Source: Streptomyces sp. NBC_00377 (GTDB lineage: Bacteria; Actinomycetota; Actinomycetes; Streptomycetales; Streptomycetaceae). From it: a stretch of DNA of 64,000 bases. Below are positions 51,579 through 60,990 of this stretch, piece by piece. The notes beneath the pieces were generated by a model, which was not told where the DNA came from, made no database searches, and saw only the letters and a list, made by a program, of their open reading frames with translations. Every line of letters begins with the position of its first letter. Within the stretch, counting starts at the first letter, position 1. The position numbers were made by a program, and so were the translations under genes. Where the stretch lies: assembly GCF_036075115.1 (NCBI RefSeq), contig NZ_CP107958.1, positions 2,604,001 to 2,668,000 on the forward strand. Direction: 5' to 3'.

Positions 51579-54500
51579 ATGGCCAGTTCCACACATCGAG
51601 CCCTCGACGGCTTCTCCCCCGCGACCCGCAGCTGGTTCACGGGGGCGTTCTCCGCGCCCACCGCGGCCCAGGCGGGCGCGTGGCAGGCCATCCGCGAGGG
51701 CTCGGACGTGCTGGTGGTGGCCCCGACCGGCTCGGGAAAGACGCTGGCCGCCTTTCTCGCCGCCCTGGACCAGCTCGCCTCGACACCCCCGCCGGCCGAC
51801 CCGAAGAAGCGCTGCCGGGTCCTCTACGTCTCCCCCCTCAAGGCCCTCGCCGTCGACGTGGAGCGCAACCTCCGCAGCCCCCTGACCGGCATCCGCCAGG
51901 AGTCCGTACGCCTCGGCCGGCCCGAGCCGGAGATCAAGGTCGGTATCCGCTCGGGCGACACCCCGCCCGCCGAGCGCCGCGCCTTGTCCACGCGTCCGCC
52001 GGACATCCTGATCACGACACCCGAGTCCCTGTTCCTGATGCTGACGTCGGCCACGCGAGACGCGCTGACCGGCATCGACACGGTGATCCTCGACGAGGTG
52101 CACGCGGTGGCGGGCACCAAACGCGGCGCGCACCTGGCGCTCTCGCTGGAGCGGCTCGACGCACTGCTGCCGAAGCCGGCCCGCCGCATCGGCCTCTCGG
52201 CCACGGTCCGGCCCGTCGACGAGGTGGCGCGCTACCTCTCCCCGCACCGCAAGGTGGAGATCGTCCAGCCGAAGTCCGGCAAGGAGTTCGACCTCTCGGT
52301 CGTCGTCCCCGTGGAGGACCTGGGCGAGCTGGGCGGCTCGCCGGTCGCCGACGGCTCCGAAGGGGCGGAGCGTCCGTCGATCTGGCCGCATGTCGAGGAG
52401 CGGATCACCGACCTCGTCCAGGCCCACCGCTCCACGATCGTGTTCGCCAACTCCCGCCGGCTCGCCGAGCGCCTGTGCAACCGGCTCAACGAGATCGCCT
52501 ACGAGCGGGCCACCGGCGAGCCGCTGGACGAGCACCACTCCCCGGCTCAGCTCATGGGCGGCTCGGGCGCGGCCCAGGGCGCCCCGCACGTCATCGCGCG
52601 CGCCCACCACGGCTCGGTCTCGAAGGAACAGCGCGCGCTCGTGGAGGAGGACCTCAAGGCGGGCCGGCTGCCTGCCGTCGTGGCGACCTCGAGCCTCGAA
52701 CTCGGCATCGACATGGGCGCGGTGGACCTCGTCGTCCAGGTCGAGTCCCCGCCCTCGGTGGCCTCGGGCCTCCAGCGCGTCGGCCGCGCGGGACACCAGG
52801 TGGGCGCCGTGTCGACCGGAGTGGTCTTCCCGAAGTACCGCGGCGACCTCGTCCAGGCGGCGGTGGTCACCGAGCGGATGCGCACGTGTTCGATCGAATC
52901 CCTCAAGGTCCCCGCCAACCCCCTCGACGTGCTGGCGCAGCAGCTCGTCGCCATGACCGCGCTCGACACCTGGCAGGTCGACGACCTGCTGACCACGGTC
53001 CGCCGTGCCGCGCCGTTCGCGTCCCTCCCGGAGTCGGCGTTCACCGCGGTCCTGGACATGCTGGCCGGCCGCTACCCGTCCGACGCGTTCGCCGAGCTGC
53101 GTCCGCGCGTGGTGTGGGACCGCGTCGCCGGCACGGTCACCGGCCGTCCCGGCGCCCAGCGTCTCGCCGTCACCTCCGGGGGCACGATCCCCGACCGGGG
53201 CCTGTTCGGCGTCTTCCTGGCGGGCTCCGACCCCAAGAAGGGCGGGGGCCGGGTCGGCGAGCTGGACGAGGAGATGGTGTACGAGTCCCGCGTGGGCGAC
53301 GTCTTCACGCTCGGCACCAGCTCCTGGCGCATCGAGGACATCACGCGCGACCGCGTCCTGGTCTCCCCGGCTCCCGGCGTCCCGGGCCGCCTGCCGTTCT
53401 GGAAGGGCGACCAGCTGGGCCGCCCGCTGGAGCTCGGCCGCGCGGTGGGCGCGTTCCTGCGCGAGGTCGGCTCCCTGTCCAAGGACGACGCCCGGCTCCG
53501 GCTGCTCGCCGCGGGGCTGGACGCCTGGGCGGCCGACAACGTGCTCTCCTACCTGGACGAACAGCGTCAGGCCTGCGGACACGTCCCGGACGACCGCACG
53601 ATCGTCGTGGAGCGTTTCCGGGACGAGCTGGGTGACTGGCGGGTCGTCGTCCACTCGCCCTTCGGCGCCCAGGTACACGCCCCCTGGGCCCTGGCCCTCG
53701 GCGCCAAGCTCTCCGAGCGGTACGGCATGGACGCCCAGGTCATGCACGCCGACGACGGCATCGTCCTGCGGCTGCCCGACGCCGACCTGATGAGCCTGGA
53801 CCTGCTCGACCGGGAGCCGACGCAGACCGGCGCCCTCTTCGACACGGCGGGCGGCGCCGAGGAAGCGCCGGTGGGCGCCGCGGACGTCGTCTTCGACAAG
53901 GGCGAGGTCGACCAGATCGTCACCGACCAGGTCGGCGGCTCGGCCCTGTTCGCGGCTCGCTTCCGCGAGTGCGCCGCCCGCGCGCTGCTGCTGCCGCGCC
54001 GCAACCCGGGCAAGCGCACCCCGCTGTGGCAGCAGCGCCAGCGCGCCGCCCAACTGCTCCAGGTGGCCAGCGAGTTCGGCTCGTTCCCCATCGTCCTCGA
54101 AGCCGTCCGCGAGTGTCTCCAGGACGTGTTCGACGTGCCCGGACTCGTGGAGCTGATGGGCGACCTGGAGGCCCGCAAGGTGCGCCTGGTCGAGGTCACC
54201 ACCCACGAGCCCTCCCCCTTCGCCCGCTCCCTCCTCTTCGGCTACGTCGCCCAGTTCCTCTACGAGGGTGACTCCCCGCTCGCCGAGCGCCGCGCCGCAG
54301 CCCTCTCCCTGGACTCACGCCTGCTCGCCGAACTGCTCGGCCAGGCGGAACTGCGCGAACTGCTCGACGCGGAGGTCCTCACCGAACTGGAACAGGAACT
54401 CCAGTGGCTCACCGAGGACCGGCGGGCGAAGGACCCCGAGGGTGTCGCGGACCTCCTGCGTCTCCTCGGCCCGCTCACCGACGCCGAGCTCGCCGAACGC

Positions 54501-56549
54501 GGCGCCGAACCGCACTGGGCGCAGGAGCTGGGCGCCGCCCGCCGTGCCATCCGGGTGCGTATCGCGGGCGCCGAGCACTGGGCCGCCATCGAGGACGCCG
54601 GCCGTCTGCGCGACGCGCTCGGCACCGCGCTGCCGGTGGGCGTGCCGGAAGCCTTCACGGAGCCGGTCAAGGATCCGCTCGGCGACCTCCTCGCGCGCCA
54701 CGCCCGCACCCACGGCCCCTTCACCTCCGCCAGCGCGGCCGCCCGCTTCGGCCTCGGCGTGGCGGTGACCGAGGGTGCCCTTCAGCGGCTCGCGGCCGGC
54801 GGACGCGTCGTCCAGGGCGAGTTCCACCCGGCAGGCATCGGCCAGGAGTGGTGCGACGCCACCGTCCTGCGCAGGCTGCGCCGCCGCTCCCTGGCCGCCC
54901 TGCGGCACGAACTGGAGCCGGTTTCACCGCCCGCGCTCGCCCAGTTCCTGCCCCAGTGGCAGCACATCGGCAAGGGCCACTCCCTGCGCGGCACCGACGG
55001 ACTGGTGCGTGTCCTCGAACAGCTCCAGGGCGCCTCGGTGCCCGCCTCGGCCCTGGAGAAGCTCGTCCTGCCGTCCCGCGTGCGGGACTACACCCCGGCG
55101 ATGCTGGACGAACTCACCGCGTCCGGAGAAGTGATCTGGGCCGGAGCGGGCGCCCTTCCCGGCAAGGACGGCTGGATCTCCCTGTACCTGGCGGACTCGG
55201 CGCCCCTGCTCCTCCCGTCTCCGCACCCCCTGGAGCTGACAGCACTGCACCAGTCGGTGCTGGACGCCCTCTCCGGCGGCTACGGCCTGTTCTTCCGCCA
55301 GATCGCCGATCAGGTGCGCGCCACCACGCACCCCGACGCCACCGACCCGCAACTCGCCGACGCCGTCTGGGATCTGGCCTGGTCCGGCCGGCTCACCAAC
55401 GACACGCTCACCCCGCTGCGGGCCCTGCTGGGCTCGGGGCGCACCGCCGGCTCCACCGCCCATCGCGCCAAGCGTGCCGTCCCGCGCGGGCGCTACGGCT
55501 CGCTGACGGCGGCTGCCCGCCCCGCCTCCCGCGGCGGCCCCCCGACGGTCGCCGGACGCTGGTCCCTCCTGCCGGCCCACGAGTCCGACCCGACGGTCCG
55601 CGCCCACGCCCTCGCCCGCACCCTCCTCGACCGGCACGGCGTGGTGACCCGGGGCGCGGTCGCCGCCGAGGGCGTCGAAGGCGGTTTCTCGGCGACCTAC
55701 CGCATCCTGTCCGTCTTCGAGGAGAGCGGTCAGGCCCGTCGCGGATATGTCGTCGAAGGCCTCGGCGCGGCGCAGTTCGCCATGGACGGCGCCGTGGACC
55801 GGCTGCGCGCGGTGTCGAACGCCCGTGACCGCGATGAGCCGCTGCCGGACCGGACCCCGGCCACGGGCACCTCCGACAGCTACCCCTTCTCCGACGGCTT
55901 CCCGTCCGACGACACCTGGGACACCTCCGTCCTCGACGGCCGCTCGCCCTCCCCCTTCGGCGTTCCGGCGGCTCCCGCCTCGCGCGACGAGTACGTATCG
56001 CCCCTCGACCTCGCCTCCCCCGGCGCGGGCGGCCCCCGAGGAGGCAATGGCTTCCCGGACTTCCCGGGCATCCAGAACGGCGCGGGCCGCCCCGGCCCCC
56101 ACGACGCCCGACGCGCCCAGAACCGCAAGCCCTACGGCAGCGCCTCGCCCGCCTCCCGCGCCGTCGTCCTCGCCGCTGCCGACCCGGCGAACGCCTACGG
56201 CGCCGCACTGGGCTGGCCCGAGCCACCGACCGGCGCCGGGCACAAACCGGGCCGCAAGGCCGGTTCCCTGGTGGTCCTCGTGGACGGCGAGCTCACGCTC
56301 TACATGGAGCGCGGCGGCAAGACCCTCCTGGCCTGGCCCTCCACCCCGGGCGGCGAGGACGCCCCCGTCGACGACCCCCGCCTGCGCGCCGCCTCCGAGG
56401 CCCTCGCCGAGGCCGCGCGAGCGGGCTCCCTCGGCACGGTCACGGTGGAGCGCGTCAACGGCGCCTCGGCCCTCACCTCCCCTCTCGGCGCCCTTCTGGA
56501 AGGAGCGGGCTTCATCGCCACCCCACGCGGCCTGCGCCTGCGCGCGTGA
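51579..56549 (+). CDS. lhr: Lhr-type large ATP-dependent DNA helicase
   Basis: A 1656-residue superfamily 2 helicase of the Lhr family used in DNA repair. Walker A APTGSGKT (about residues 48-55), VILDEVHAVAGTKRGAHL box II, GLSATV motif III, TIVFANSRRLAERL, SSLELGIDMGAVDLVVQVESPPSVASGLQRVGRAGHQ motifs V-VI are all present. The long Lhr-specific C-terminal half with a winged helix (LELTALHQSVLDALSGGYGLFFRQIA, RTLLDRHGVVTRGAVAAEG) follows, interrupted by a Pro/Ser-rich linker near 1440-1530. ATG at 51579 fits a leaderless transcript. The nei gene follows 45 bases later, as in mycobacteria. Confidence 0.95.
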   Translation: MASSTHRALDGFSPATRSWFTGAFSAPTAAQAGAWQAIREGSDVLVVAPTGSGKTLAAFLAALDQLASTPPPADPKKRCRVLYVSPLKALAVDVERNLRSPLTGIRQESVRLGRPEPEIKVGIRSGDTPPAERRALSTRPPDILITTPESLFLMLTSATRDALTGIDTVILDEVHAVAGTKRGAHLALSLERLDALLPKPARRIGLSATVRPVDEVARYLSPHRKVEIVQPKSGKEFDLSVVVPVEDLGELGGSPVADGSEGAERPSIWPHVEERITDLVQAHRSTIVFANSRRLAERLCNRLNEIAYERATGEPLDEHHSPAQLMGGSGAAQGAPHVIARAHHGSVSKEQRALVEEDLKAGRLPAVVATSSLELGIDMGAVDLVVQVESPPSVASGLQRVGRAGHQVGAVSTGVVFPKYRGDLVQAAVVTERMRTCSIESLKVPANPLDVLAQQLVAMTALDTWQVDDLLTTVRRAAPFASLPESAFTAVLDMLAGRYPSDAFAELRPRVVWDRVAGTVTGRPGAQRLAVTSGGTIPDRGLFGVFLAGSDPKKGGGRVGELDEEMVYESRVGDVFTLGTSSWRIEDITRDRVLVSPAPGVPGRLPFWKGDQLGRPLELGRAVGAFLREVGSLSKDDARLRLLAAGLDAWAADNVLSYLDEQRQACGHVPDDRTIVVERFRDELGDWRVVVHSPFGAQVHAPWALALGAKLSERYGMDAQVMHADDGIVLRLPDADLMSLDLLDREPTQTGALFDTAGGAEEAPVGAADVVFDKGEVDQIVTDQVGGSALFAARFRECAARALLLPRRNPGKRTPLWQQRQRAAQLLQVASEFGSFPIVLEAVRECLQDVFDVPGLVELMGDLEARKVRLVEVTTHEPSPFARSLLFGYVAQFLYEGDSPLAERRAAALSLDSRLLAELLGQAELRELLDAEVLTELEQELQWLTEDRRAKDPEGVADLLRLLGPLTDAELAERGAEPHWAQELGAARRAIRVRIAGAEHWAAIEDAGRLRDALGTALPVGVPEAFTEPVKDPLGDLLARHARTHGPFTSASAAARFGLGVAVTEGALQRLAAGGRVVQGEFHPAGIGQEWCDATVLRRLRRRSLAALRHELEPVSPPALAQFLPQWQHIGKGHSLRGTDGLVRVLEQLQGASVPASALEKLVLPSRVRDYTPAMLDELTASGEVIWAGAGALPGKDGWISLYLADSAPLLLPSPHPLELTALHQSVLDALSGGYGLFFRQIADQVRATTHPDATDPQLADAVWDLAWSGRLTNDTLTPLRALLGSGRTAGSTAHRAKRAVPRGRYGSLTAAARPASRGGPPTVAGRWSLLPAHESDPTVRAHALARTLLDRHGVVTRGAVAAEGVEGGFSATYRILSVFEESGQARRGYVVEGLGAAQFAMDGAVDRLRAVSNARDRDEPLPDRTPATGTSDSYPFSDGFPSDDTWDTSVLDGRSPSPFGVPAAPASRDEYVSPLDLASPGAGGPRGGNGFPDFPGIQNGAGRPGPHDARRAQNRKPYGSASPASRAVVLAAADPANAYGAALGWPEPPTGAGHKPGRKAGSLVVLVDGELTLYMERGGKTLLAWPSTPGGEDAPVDDPRLRAASEALAEAARAGSLGTVTVERVNGASALTSPLGALLEGAGFIATPRGLRLRA

Positions 56550-56594
56550 CCGCCGCGTCCCGACCCGCGGCGGCTCCCGTGTCACCCTTGACCC

Positions 56595-57437
56595 ATGCCC
56601 GAAGGTGACACGGTCTGGCAGGCCGCGAAGCGACTGCACGGCGCTCTCGCGGGCAAGGTGCTGACCCGCTCGGACCTCCGGGTCCCCAAGTACGCCACCG
56701 CCGACCTCACCGGTCGCGCCGTCCTGGACGTCACTCCGCGCGGCAAACACCTCCTCACCCGGGTCGAGGGCGGGCTGACGCTCCACTCGCACCTGCGCAT
56801 GGACGGGTCCTGGAAGGTGTTCGCGAAGGACCAGCGCTGGACCGGTGGACCGGCCCACCAGATCCGGGCGATCCTCGGCACCCATGACCGCACGGCCGTC
56901 GGTTACCGCCTCCCGGTGCTCGAGCTGTTGCGCACCGCCGACGAACAGCGAGCCGTCGGCCACCTCGGTCCCGACCTGCTGGGCCCCGACTGGGACCCCG
57001 AGCGGGCCCTCGCCAACCTCTTCGACGACCCCGCCCGCTCCCTCGGCGAAGCTCTCCTCGACCAGCGCAACCTCGCCGGCATCGGCAATGTCTACAAGTG
57101 CGAACTCTGCTTCCTGCTGGGCGTGACCCCGTGGCTCCCCGTCGGCGCGCTCCCCGCCGACCGCTCCTCGAAGCTGCCCGCCCTGGCGAAGAAACTCCTG
57201 GAGGCCAACCGCGACCGCCCGGTCCGCAGCACGACGGGCCGGCGCGGTCAGGACCTGTTCGTCTACGGCCGTGCGCCCCGCCCCTGCCTGCGCTGCGGGA
57301 CGCGGGTCCGGATGGCCGACCAGGGGGACGGGTCCCGCGAGCGCCCGACCTACTGGTGCCCCACCTGCCAGGCCGGCCCCGCCCCCGCACCGGGCTCCCC
57401 GCCGACACGCCGCCTGCACCCACGCACCGCCCGTTGA
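56595..57437 (+). CDS. nei: Endonuclease VIII-type (Nei/Fpg family) DNA glycosylase
   Basis: A 280-residue base-excision glycosylase/AP lyase for oxidised bases. It begins MPEGDTV, giving the catalytic Pro2 and Glu3 after Met removal, as in the Nei branch. The helix-two-turn-helix block is LLDQRNLAGIGNVYKCELCFL and a C-terminal zinc finger is present (CLRCG ... YWCPTCQ). A short Pro-rich tail follows. It sits directly behind lhr, likely on the same damage-induced transcript. Confidence 0.93.
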   Translation: MPEGDTVWQAAKRLHGALAGKVLTRSDLRVPKYATADLTGRAVLDVTPRGKHLLTRVEGGLTLHSHLRMDGSWKVFAKDQRWTGGPAHQIRAILGTHDRTAVGYRLPVLELLRTADEQRAVGHLGPDLLGPDWDPERALANLFDDPARSLGEALLDQRNLAGIGNVYKCELCFLLGVTPWLPVGALPADRSSKLPALAKKLLEANRDRPVRSTTGRRGQDLFVYGRAPRPCLRCGTRVRMADQGDGSRERPTYWCPTCQAGPAPAPGSPPTRRLHPRTAR

Positions 57438-57509
57438 CGGTCCCCGACCGCGCGCCCTCGCAACCCCGTCGTGAGGCGCCATGTCAATGCCCGAACACAC
57501 GCAGCACAA

Positions 57510-57539
57510 TTGACGGACCGTCAGAAACCCTCGTACGGT
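57510..57539 (+). promoter_or_regulatory. Promoter with palindromic operator before the SDR gene
   Basis: TTGACG (57510-57515), 18 bases, TACGGT (57534-57539). The -35 is embedded in a perfect 13-base palindrome TGACGGACCGTCA (57511-57523), the usual look of a TetR-type operator. The start codon is 7 bases past the -10, so the leader is minimal. Confidence 0.7.
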
Positions 57540-57545
57540 CCTTGC

Positions 57546-58310
57546 ATGGCCGTGAAGGCGTACGACCTCACCGGACGCACCGCGTTCGTCACCGGCGCGG
57601 CGAGCGGGATCGGCCGCGCCTGCGCCGTACTGCTCGCCGAGGCGGGCGCGACCGTGCACGGCGCGGATCGCGACGCGCGGGGGCTGCACGAAACGGCGAC
57701 CCTGATCAAGGACGTCGGCGGCACGGCCCGCACCCACCACCTCGACGTCACCGACCGCGCGCAGGTCCGAGAGGCCGTCGAAGCCTGTGAACGACTGGAC
57801 GTCATGGCCGCCGTCGCCGGGATCATGCACAGCAGCCCGGTCCTGGAGACCAGGGACGAGGACCTCGACCGGGTCCTGGCCGTCAACTTCAAAGGTGTGC
57901 TGTACGCATGCCAGGAGGCCGCCCGCCTGATGCTGGCGCACGACACCCGCGGCAGCATCATCACCATGGCCTCCGGCGCCGTGGACACCGGCGGCCCGGG
58001 CCTGCTCTGCTACGGGGCGGCCAAGGCGGCCGTAGTCCAGCTGACGAAAACTCTGGCGACGGAGGTCGGCCGACACGGCATCCGTGTCAACGCCGTGGCC
58101 CCCGGCTGGATCCGCACGCCGATGACCGACCGCCACGACGCAGGAGCGCAGGCTCACGCGGAGGCGCTCATGGCCCGCATGTCACCGCTGGGCCGGGTCG
58201 GCGAACCCGAGGACATCGCCCACGCCGTGCTCCATCTGGCCTCGGACGCGTCGACGTTCACCACAGGCCAGATCCTCCGCCCGAACGGCGGCGTGGCCAT
58301 GCCCTGGTAG
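57546..58310 (+). CDS. Short-chain dehydrogenase/reductase
   Basis: A 254-residue SDR oxidoreductase. NAD(P)-binding TGAASGIG (about residues 16-23), DRDAR after strand 2 hinting at NAD preference, catalytic Ser in IITMASGAVD, and YxxxK as YGAAK. The C-terminus SDASTFTTGQILRPNGGVAMPW is standard. Substrate unknown. The operator-like palindrome in its promoter implies ligand-controlled repression, but no regulator is encoded next to it. ATG 57546 is near the predicted transcription start. Confidence 0.9.
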   Translation: MAVKAYDLTGRTAFVTGAASGIGRACAVLLAEAGATVHGADRDARGLHETATLIKDVGGTARTHHLDVTDRAQVREAVEACERLDVMAAVAGIMHSSPVLETRDEDLDRVLAVNFKGVLYACQEAARLMLAHDTRGSIITMASGAVDTGGPGLLCYGAAKAAVVQLTKTLATEVGRHGIRVNAVAPGWIRTPMTDRHDAGAQAHAEALMARMSPLGRVGEPEDIAHAVLHLASDASTFTTGQILRPNGGVAMPW

Positions 58311-58640
58311 CCCTGCGACGACCACCCGCACGCCCACACGCGCTTCCAAAGACCCGTACCGACCCTCACGCGCCCCGAAGTCAACAGCACCGACCCCCGC
58401 CATACCGGCCGCCCACACCCCTGAGAACGCACCCTCCGAAACTCCGACCAGCCGCAGGACCACCGGGTCACCGGGTCACCGGACCGCAGGACCACCGGGC
58501 CACCGGGCCACCGGACCGCAGGACCACCGGACCGCAGGACCACCCACTCACCAGCTCACCGGGCCACCGGACCGCAGGACCACCCGCTCACCAGCTCACC
58601 GGGCCACCGGGCCACCGGGCCACCACGGGAACCTGAGCCG
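58311..58640. other. Gene-free stretch with a minisatellite
   Basis: 330 bases between convergent genes. From about 58451 to 58625 it is made of CACCGG/GACCGCAGG words, including a 40-bp tandem duplication listed below. No gene is supported. Confidence 0.7.
58451..58625. repeat. CACCGG/GGACCGCAGGACCACC minisatellite with 40-bp tandem copy
   Basis: GGACCGCAGGACCACC occurs at 58481, 58513, 58529 and 58569. The 40-base block starting at 58529 is repeated directly at 58569 with a single base difference. Shorter CCACCGGG steps flank it. Confidence 0.88.
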
Positions 58641-58976
58641 TCACCTCTCCCGCAGTCCCGCGCCGGCCTCGGACTCCTTGCCTCCCGCGTCCTCGCCCCC
58701 GGCGCTCCCACCGCCGGCTCTACCGGTCCTCCCGGTCCCCCGCCAAGCGGCCGACCACCGCCCCTCCGCGACCGCGCCCACCGCACGGGCCTTGGCCACG
58801 CAGTGCACCGGCAGCAGGCTCAGCCCCCACCCGCCGGCGGCGACAGCTCCCTCCATCACCCCTGCCCCGGGCACCACGACGAGCCTCACCACGGCCCACC
58901 ACCACAGGGCGCCCAGTCCCAGGCCGAGCCCCAGCACGACTCCCTGTCCCGCCGTTCGCCCCGCCACGGTCGTCAC
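58641..58976 (-). CDS. Small membrane protein of unknown function
   Basis: About 111 residues with a glycine-rich hydrophobic segment (GVVLGLGLGLGALWWWAVVRLVVV) and a second weaker one (AAGGWGLSLLPVHCV), then a Gly/Arg/Glu-rich disordered tail. GTG at 58976 is chosen as start because GGAG precedes and the charged upstream part is unlike a signal; the frame is open to 59096. I believe it is a conserved Streptomyces ORF next to dpsB but cannot name it. Confidence 0.5.
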   Translation of the reverse strand: MTTVAGRTAGQGVVLGLGLGLGALWWWAVVRLVVVPGAGVMEGAVAAGGWGLSLLPVHCVAKARAVGAVAEGRWSAAWRGTGRTGRAGGGSAGGEDAGGKESEAGAGLRER

Positions 58977-59172
58977 CTCCGGCCCGAGCCTCACAACACC
59001 CCGGAAACCACGACACCCCGCGAACGCCCCCCGTCCTCGGAGAACCGAACGCCAGACGCCCGTGCCCACCCCCGGCAGAGCACCCGGGCGGCACACCGGC
59101 GCGTCACCGCGCCGCCCGCCCGTCTCGCACGTTCTTCCTCTCGCGCGTCGGGTGCCTCACACGTTGTGTGCC

Positions 59173-59643
59173 TCACACGTTCTCCGCCTGGAACATCCAG
59201 TGATGCTTCTCGAGATCGGCGGTGATCCCGATGAAGATGTCCTGGGTCACGGGATCCGCGTCCCCGGTCGCCCCCACCCGTTCCCGCATCCGGGTGATCA
59301 CCGCGCCCAGAGCGTCGACCAGGGTCCCCACCGCGTCGGAGTCCTTGATCCAGCCCGCGGACACCGCACCGATGCCGCTGCCCGCCGACACCGTCGCCGC
59401 ACGTCCGTCCGGCGAGACGCCGAGCGCGGAGGCTCGCTCCGCCACGGTGTCGGAGTGGGTGCGGGCGACGTCCACGACCTCGTCGAGTTGCAGGTGGACG
59501 GACCGGAAGCGGGGCCCGACGACATTCCAGTGGACCTGTTTGGCGACGAGCGACAGGTCGACCAGATCGACGAGGGCGCCCTGCAACGCCTGCGAGACGG
59601 TCTTCAGGTCGGCGTCGGACAGGGGACTCTTCACGACGTACAT
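59173..59643 (-). CDS. dpsB: Dps-family DNA-binding ferritin-like protein
   Basis: A 156-residue Dps protein that stores iron and shields DNA in starved or stressed cells. The ferroxidase signature is visible: KQVHWNVVGPRFRSVHLQLDEVVD with His38, His50 and Asp54, later D and E from RTHSDTVAERA. The N-terminal tail is short, and the C-terminus ends at KHHWMFQAENV without the long tail that other Streptomyces Dps proteins have. ATG at 59643 follows GGAGGTACGG. Position matches S. coelicolor dpsB. Confidence 0.92.
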   Translation of the reverse strand: MYVVKSPLSDADLKTVSQALQGALVDLVDLSLVAKQVHWNVVGPRFRSVHLQLDEVVDVARTHSDTVAERASALGVSPDGRAATVSAGSGIGAVSAGWIKDSDAVGTLVDALGAVITRMRERVGATGDADPVTQDIFIGITADLEKHHWMFQAENV

Positions 59644-59954
59644 CCGTACCTCCGGTGGTAGACCCCCGTGGTGCCCCTCCACGATGACCTCAGCACCCGG
59701 CACCGGCAAACGGACGACCGACGAACGCCAGACGGACGGCGGCCGGCGAAAAGCAGAACCGGCAGCGGACACGAGCCGAACGGCTGCCGGACGACGGACG
59801 CGGAAAACCCGGACGCGAAAAACCCCGACCGCACCCTCTCCGGGTGTTCCCGGAGAAACCCCGGCCGGGGCCTCACACGTGCCTGTCGTGCCTGTCCAGG
59901 TGGTTGCGTCGCGCGTCTACACGTCCACGCGCCCGACGCCCGCACCAGCGGCTG
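59644..59954. other. Spacer between clgR and dpsB with short repeats
   Basis: 311 bases with no gene; it should contain the dpsB promoter on the minus strand. A 15-bp tandem repeat GGACGCGRAAAACCC lies at 59796-59810 and 59811-59825, and CCGGCAGC/GCTGCCGG arms at 59759-59766 and 59783-59790 could form a hairpin with a 16-base loop. Confidence 0.6.
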
Positions 59955-60335
59955 TCACGCGGCGACCACGTCCACCGCCTCGGCGGGCGCCTTGATGGTC
60001 ACCCGCTCCGGTGGCACACCGGTCACCGATACGGAACCCAGCATCGGACGAACCGACGCGGGCACAGGCTGGCTGGGGGTGGCCGCTGCAGACTGGGCCA
60101 GCTCGGCGAGAGCGAGCTCGTCGCTCACTTCCCGCATGAGCTCGGACATCCGTACGTCCAACGCGTCGCAGATGGCGGAGAGCAGCTCGGAGGAAGCCTC
60201 CTTCTGCCCCCGCTCCACCTCGGAGAGATAGCCGAGTGAGACTCGGGCGGACGAGGAGACTTCGCGCAGAGTACGGCCCTGGCGCTGGCGCTGCCGACGC
60301 AGCACGTCACCCAGCAGGCGACGGAGCAGAATCAT
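59955..60335 (-). CDS. clgR: ClgR-type XRE-family transcriptional activator
   Basis: A 126-residue regulator. The XRE HTH spans about residues 18-72 ([47 protein letters not shown]). ClgR activates clp protease genes and others after envelope or protein stress, and is itself degraded by ClpP through a C-terminal Ala-Ala; this protein ends VDVVAA. ATG at 60335 follows GGAGGG. Its place behind pgsA-cinA is the conserved actinobacterial location. Confidence 0.9.
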   Translation of the reverse strand: MILLRRLLGDVLRRQRQRQGRTLREVSSSARVSLGYLSEVERGQKEASSELLSAICDALDVRMSELMREVSDELALAELAQSAAATPSQPVPASVRPMLGSVSVTGVPPERVTIKAPAEAVDVVAA

Positions 60336-60444
60336 CGGTGGCTCCCTCCTCGGACCGCGTAGCCGCATCCTTCACGCCCCACCGTACCGCCTCGCGCTGC
60401 GGCCGTGCGGGGAGCGATGTCGTGTTCACTCAGGGCTGCAAACA

Positions 60445-60990
60445 TCAAAACCCCCCGTTCTGTTCCGTATCCTGTGCCCGCTCGTTCCGGGTCTGTTCGC
60501 CCGCAAGCTCGCTCAGGAGCAGTGCGAGTACGCTCCGTACACTCTCTCTACGAATTTCCGCCCGGTCGCCGTTCAACCGCAGGGCCTCCACTTTTCCGCC
60601 GCCGGCGGAAACGGAATCCGTTCCGAAGGGCCCGTCCACCGCCACGAAGACCGTCCCCACGGGCTGTCCGTCCTGCGGATCGGGGCCGGCGACGCCCGTG
60701 GTCGCGATGCCCCAGTCGGCGCCCAGCGCCTTGCGCACTCCGGCGGCCATCCGGGCCGCGACCTGCGCGTCCACGGCGCCGCGGGCGGCCAGCAGATCCG
60801 CGTCCACACCGAGCAGCTCGTGCTTGAGGTCGGTGGCGTAGGCGGTGACCGAACCGCGGAAGACCTTGGACGCGCCCGGAACGGTTGTGATCTCCGCCGC
60901 GACCAGGCCACCGGTAAGTGACTCGGCCACGGCGAGCGTCTCTTCCTTCACCGTGAGTAGTCGCACCACGTCCGTGGCCGGGGAATTCAC
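60445..60990 (-). CDS. cinA: CinA-family nicotinamide-nucleotide amidohydrolase
   Basis: A 181-residue protein consisting of the CinA C-terminal domain only (VAESLTGGLVAAEITTVPGASKVFRGSVTAYA; TTGVAGPDPQDGQPVGTVFVAV). The domain deamidates nicotinamide mononucleotide to nicotinate mononucleotide, recycling NAD. The N-terminal pyrophosphatase domain of full CinA is absent, as usual in this lineage. GTG at 60990 overlaps the pgsA stop (GTGA). Confidence 0.92.
   Translation of the reverse strand: MNSPATDVVRLLTVKEETLAVAESLTGGLVAAEITTVPGASKVFRGSVTAYATDLKHELLGVDADLLAARGAVDAQVAARMAAGVRKALGADWGIATTGVAGPDPQDGQPVGTVFVAVDGPFGTDSVSAGGGKVEALRLNGDRAEIRRESVRSVLALLLSELAGEQTRNERAQDTEQNGGF

Noticed and set aside
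54924..58157. A 1077-codon minus-strand open frame opposite lhr, nei and the SDR gene
   Set aside because: Antisense shadow; the three plus-strand genes have clear catalytic motifs.
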